DNA from: Beaufortia kweichowensis
Lineage: Eukaryota; Chordata; Actinopteri; Cypriniformes; Gastromyzontidae
DNA length: 64,000 nucleotides
Direction of reading: 5' to 3'
NCBI GenBank assembly: GCA_019155185.1
Contig: CM032811.1
Location: forward strand, 10,684,075-10,748,074
In this document: in pieces, positions 59,401-64,000 of the stretch
How the letters are laid out: every line of letters starts with the position of its first letter
Numbering within the stretch: the first letter of the stretch is position 1
The notes under the pieces: model-generated
Database searches by the model: none
The model's input: only the letters and a program-made list of their open reading frames with translations
What the model was told of the DNA's origin: nothing
Made by a program: the position numbers and the translations under genes

Positions 59401-62400
59401 TATCATTGAGTGTTATCCAGCATTGCTGCCAGGTTGAACACTAATGGAAGAGCATTCTCAGTAAGTGCTGGCTAATCACATACACTGCTGTGTAACGGGC
59501 TCTGTCTGCAGTCTAGATGGTGTGCCCTTCCTCATGAGAGACCGGACGCTGAGAAGAACCACAGACGTGGAAAGAGTGTTTCCAGAGAGACAGTACGATG
59601 ACGCCTCATTCTTTAACTGGACTGATCTGCGCTCACTAAACGCTGGCCAGTGGTTTCTGAAGGTGTGTGCCAGTTTGACATGGTGTATGTAATCAAGCTG
59701 AATGTGTTTTAATGCAACTTTTAAGACATGGTGAAATTCAAATAATTATTAATTAACCTATTGTATATTAGCTATAGAAATGTCCCTGTCTCATTGTGCA
59801 CAATTTGCAAATAATTTTTATATATATATTGCTTTTATCAACATTGGCTTTGGTCTCATGGACAGGGCCAAAAATACATTATTAACATGGTTTGTTTTTT
59901 TCCACCCAATCAAATACTGACAGATCAAATCGAGCCAAATCATATATTTCATACATAAGTATTTATGAGTTATTACCTGATTGTTTTTTTCTAATACAGG
60001 ATGATCCATTCTGGTCAGTAAAGTACATGTCGGTGTCTGAACGCTGGTCAGTGGGAAACCAAACAGTGTGCAGCCTTGAGCAGATGCTCAAACTATCAGC
60101 TCGTTCCCGGAGCTCGGTTGTATTCACACTGCACAGACCGCCGCCCGGCCACCCCCACCACCTCGACTGGGTCAACCTCACCCTGAACACTGTTCTGAGG
60201 TCAGGCATACCACAGCACCAGGTTAGTGTTAAGGCAGGGATGCTCACATTTGCTTCTGAAATTCTTGCTGTCTTTGGTCTGGGGTTGGACAAATGTATTT
60301 AAATGCCATTTAAAATGTCTATATATATTTTAATATGCTGTCAAGTAGCCCTAGCCCCCTAGCGGCAAATAACTAAATAGCAAGATGTATACTTTTATTT
60401 ACATTTTAATAGATTATGTTTATTTTACTATTTATTATAAGCAAAAATAATAATGTGCAAGTAAATAAAATACCATTAAATATGGTTCCACCAGTGTTGT
60501 AATTATATGTTGTGTAATAAATAAATTTTTCCATTTACAGTTGGTTTTATGTGTGCTTTTAGGTAATGTGGACTGTGGACACTGACAGAGAGATGGTGAG
60601 GCGGGTGGCTCCAGGTTTCCAGCAGGTCTCTGTACAAAAACTGCCTCTCATCACACTTCATCATAAAGGCATAGGTGGTGTCCTGCTGCGCTACAATCAA
60701 GCATCTGCTCAGGACATCCGGTAAGCTCCTGTCCCACTTCCAGGCCACCTGATCCCTTATATAGCATCTACACTGCACTGACATTTTGGGAACACAAAGA
60801 CAAGCAGCATGAAAGCAAAGTGATAAATTAATTAATCAAAAATGAACAATGCTTTTGGTGTGTATTGATGCTTTTTTGTGTCTCATTTGTTTGTTTCAAT
60901 AGGCTGTATAGTGAACACAACATCAGTCTGATCCTGTATTCGGTGAATGAGCCGTGGCTTTACTCTCTGCTGTGGTGCAGCGGGGTATCGACCGTCTCCT
61001 CTGAAGCTCCGCAGGTGTTGAGGAAGCTGCGCTCTCCGCTTTGGCTCATGGTATAAAGGACTAATCTGCTTGCCGTCTCATTATGCAATGGAAATAGTGT
61101 CCAGTGACACTAAACTGTCACTTAGCTTTGGTCTTTTATCTTATTGCTCTGCATCTGCTGTGTGTTTTTTGTCATAAATTTAACCTCATAACCGTCACTG
61201 CACATATTGAGCATACACATAAAAACATCAGAAAATACTACAGTATTTTTTATTTGAGATATTGTAATTTATAAATAAGTTTTTAAATTCTGTTTTATTT
61301 TAGGAATTGTGAACAGGTTAAAGCAGTACATTTCATTATATAATGTTTTTGTGATTCATGCAATGGAATAAAAGTATATTATAAAATATCAAAACTTATG
61401 ACCATTTGTATATCTATTGATTATTTTAACCATAAATAGATTTGGAAAAATGTAAAATTTTAATTATCTTATATTATGCACGAATATGTTTTTATATTTT
61501 TGCTTGATATATAGTGCCATCTAGTGGTGCTTCTTTCTTATAGCGTTTGTGTCATTTCAGAGTCCAGATGAATACTGTTTGATATGGATCTCCACTGATC
61601 TCATCTCCTTTGCTGTAGTTTTGGGAATATTTATATTCCAGAAGTAAGTGAACTTGTCTTATGGGTCCTTTCTGTTTTGATTTAGACTGTAATATATGGG
61701 GCACACCTATCTTACAGTTTCAACAACAATAATTATTTCTTTTTTCTTTAATTCTTATTCTATATTTTACTGTACATTCTATATATGCATATGTTTGACA
61801 AGATAAATGTTTTTTCCTAACTGTGATTTAATGTACTGACTTTGCGTTTGCTGCGCTTGCCATAGTGTCACGTGCATCTGCTTTTTCTGAACTGACCTCT
61901 TGATTCTCTCCCTTTCTTTTGATCTTTTGCTTCTCTTGAACCTCTCCTCCTCTTCTCGCTCTCTGCCTGATGTGCATGCTCCTCTTCTCTGCTGCATTCT
62001 GGCATCTCTCAGCTATCACATGATCAGGTAATTGGGTCACTGCTGTTGGCCCATGCTGCCACTGTGTATCCCTTTTCTTGGCCCTCTTTCTCTATATAAC
62101 CCTGTTTCTTTCTATCTGTTTTCCGTCAACCTGTGTTTTGCTGTCAGTGCTATTGCTAACATGTTTTAATAAACCACAGCCCACAATTGGAGCCTTTTCA
62201 CTTTAATACTGTTTCACTGCTTATTCTAATTGTTAGTATATAATTGTGGTATATTGGGAGCTGTCTAACAGGAAATATGTTTCTGTCTGCGTTTTATGCT
62301 TTTTAGCTTGCTTTTGCTTTAGTAACAGTCTATTGATTTTATAGTAAGGTGTCTGAAATTAATTTGCATTTTAGATGAATGACACGCTGTGGGGATCAAA

Positions 62401-63816
62401 GTCATCTATAGTGTTAAAATAGACTCATTGTAACCTGTAAACTGTTGTTTAAATCATTGACTATCAGTCCTAGATTACTAGATTAGTTTTGACAGATTGC
62501 ATCAGATTAAAATGTTTTTTTTAGGAAAAAAAGACATAATAATCTGAATAATTTGAACAGATGATATATAACTAAATCTTACAACTTAAGTTTTAAAGAG
62601 TTAAGTACATTATTAGTAAATACAGTAAAGCACACTGTTCTTTAAATCTATTTTTCTCTTTATCCATAAATTTTATAAATATAGCCTATCAGTCATGCAT
62701 AATTTAACAAATTTCCTGAGATATATTGTCCGTAGGGTAAAGAAACTTCAAAAACACTTTCCTGTTGATTCTGGGTAAGTTATGAGTTTAACCTGTGTGT
62801 GTGTGTGTGCTCATCTGATCACAGGTGGAGAATGAGTGGCATGCGTAGCTACAACCCCGAGCAGATCATGCTGAGTGCAGCCGTCAGAAGATCAAGTCGT
62901 GATGTTAACATTATGAAGGAGAAGCTCATTTTCTCTGGTGAGATCTCTATATAGTGATTCTGAATATGTCTCATACTGTGTGTAGTTGGTGCATGTTTCC
63001 CGAGTTGTATTTGCATGCCTCTGTGTGTGTTTCTTTTTTAAACCTCATCTTTAAGGTCAGCCACAGTAGCTGTCCATCCCCTGGGTTTGAGTCTTCTACT
63101 GTCACCGCATCCCTCCATCCCATTCAATTTCATTCCCTCCCTTCTCCATGTTTCTCACTGTCTGCCATCATCCCATCTCTTCCTGCATCCATTCATCCAT
63201 CAATGCATCATTCCATCCTCTGCTGACATCCCACACCTCTGATAGCTCATGCAGGGATTGTAGCATCAATGACTTGGTAATGACTGTGGTCTGCATGTGG
63301 TGAGTATGGGGGTGTTTATGTCTGTCCTGAACATTTTGCAGTATTGCATTTATAGAGAAAGGTTTACAATTTCAATAAGGTTTACTTCAACAACTCGATT
63401 ACTTCGGTTAACATAAATCCTGTGTTCTTGTCACAATGCAAAGTTCCTTAGTTTGTCCAATTTTATAGTTTTTGGTTTTCTCTGTTACGGAAGCCCTGAA
63501 AAAATCATGGTGAAGACAAAAATGTTCCCTATATTCCTTCCTAAAATCCAAAAGATTTTCTTCTCTTGAAAAAGGGTTGAAAGGATAAAAATAAAATTGA
63601 GGAAAAGAAAATGTTTGAAGATGAAAAAAAAATTAAGAAAAAAATTATTTGAAGAAAAACTTTTTTTGAAGAGGAAAAAGCTTAAGGTCTATAAACATCA
63701 ATTATAGAATTTATTTTAACACATATTTTATTCTTCTGTTTTTTACAGAGGTGAGTAATGGGGTCAGCAGTGATGAACCATATATGGAAAATGGATTTAA
63801 CTTCTACACCAATTAA
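47435..63816 (+). CDS. gdpd5: Glycerophosphodiester phosphodiesterase domain protein 5 (GDE2), with altered catalytic residues
   Basis: Six-pass surface protein. Mammalian GDE2 cleaves GPI anchors and drives motor-neuron differentiation. Fifteen coding segments join in frame to 579 residues: 47435-47551, 53409-53512, 55323-55416, 55565-55624, 55858-55956, 56120-56213, 57122-57267, 58584-58666, 59512-59662, 60000-60221, 60563-60720, 60903-61050, 61561-61643, 62825-62937, 63749-63816. A 15-nt microexon at 62013-62027 would give 584. The N terminus keeps CLSCLTGIYGCRWKRYQRS (Cys15, 18, 25). Five membrane segments precede the GDPD domain and one follows it (near residues 497-518). His233 is kept, but Gln234 replaces Arg and Arg275 replaces the second catalytic His; ExD (260-262) is present. 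The tail after KEKLIFS is only 22 residues and has no Cys. The 3' UTR runs past the window. The a/b paralogue is unresolved. Confidence 0.95.
47552..53408 (+). other. gdpd5: gdpd5 intron 2
   Basis: About 5.9 kb of AT-rich intron. I see nothing that supports a nested gene or RNA. Confidence 0.5.
53513..55322 (+). other. gdpd5: gdpd5 intron 3
   Basis: A stretch at 54.29-54.49 kb is less AT-rich and contains AGATAAGA and a near-palindrome (TGATCTAGGATCA). It might be regulatory. Nothing else is recognised. Confidence 0.4.
60354..60366 (-). promoter_or_regulatory. CTCF-like motif in a gdpd5 intron
   Basis: The minus strand reads GCCGCTAGGGGGC, a close match to the CTCF core, pointing back towards the promoter. 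Confidence 0.5.
61514..61529 (-). promoter_or_regulatory. CTCF-like motif in a gdpd5 intron
   Basis: The minus strand reads CACCACTAGATGGCAC, about 30 bases before the acceptor of exon 61561-61643. Confidence 0.45.
62013..62027 (+). CDS. gdpd5: Candidate 15-nt microexon of gdpd5
   Basis: A CTCTCAG acceptor and a GTAATT donor bound 15 bases that keep the phase (2 to 2). Inclusion changes FQ-K-WRM to FQ-NYHMIR-WRM just after the last membrane segment. A pyrimidine-rich tract of about 100 bases with TGC motifs lies upstream, as for regulated neural microexons. Skipping it restores the usual vertebrate sequence. Confidence 0.6.
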
Positions 63817-64000
63817 AGACCAAAAGACATGTTGGTCAGCCAGAAAACATTACATTGCGTCCTGAACCAGTTTGTTGTGGCGTCTCCCGAACTACTGAAT
63901 CAACTCTGTCTGGTGTTTATGATGGACCCATGTATAGAAAAACTGTTTTTTCAGCTGTTAAGTTGCTTGTTCTTACTTCTGAGCCAGAAACAGAAGTTTT

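Overview
The window is vertebrate nuclear DNA, almost certainly from a ray-finned fish and probably a cyprinid. It is AT-rich, its genes are split by GT-AG introns, and it carries fish-type dispersed repeats and long dinucleotide microsatellites. The encoded proteins match teleost or human families over their full length. No bacterial, viral or organellar features were seen. I rebuilt the gene models by hand from splice sites, reading-frame phase and remembered family sequences. No alignment was run.

Layout, left to right. (1) 1172-8430 (+): the 3' part of rap1gap2, a Rap GTPase-activating protein, in 20 coding segments; its first exons lie before the window. (2) 10087-11718 (-): a small five-exon immune receptor with a signal peptide, one V-type Ig domain, one membrane segment and two tyrosine inhibitory motifs. 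It lies tail-to-tail with rap1gap2. (3) 16474-17517 (-): tsku (Tsukushi), a secreted leucine-rich repeat protein coded by one exon, with a non-coding 5' exon near 20.8-21.1 kb. (4) 23722-29908 (+): a complete membrane guanylate cyclase of the retinal/olfactory GC-D type, with 18 coding exons and a non-coding exon at each end. (5) 32932-34416 (-): serpinh1 (Hsp47), the ER collagen chaperone, ending in RDEL, with a TATA box and a heat-shock element near 35.85 kb. (6) 47435-63816 (+): gdpd5 (GDE2), a six-pass membrane glycerophosphodiester phosphodiesterase, with its promoter and first exon near 38.9-39.3 kb.

The genes are not an operon-like set. The block tsku - guanylate cyclase - serpinh1 - gdpd5 resembles the human 11q13.5 neighbourhood, where, as I recall, the GC-D gene survives only as a pseudogene. 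rap1gap2 is on 17p13 in human, so the left edge may be a synteny junction.

Main points for a second look: gdpd5 has lost the second catalytic histidine (Arg at 275) and the arginine of the His-Arg pair (Gln at 234), so it may be a pseudoenzyme. The same gene has a frame-preserving 15-nt microexon candidate beside its last membrane segment. The inhibitory Ig receptor, a frame-compatible alternative last exon in the guanylate cyclase, a 58-unit TC repeat acting as a splice-site pyrimidine tract, and a set of CTCF-like motifs around the genes are also notable.
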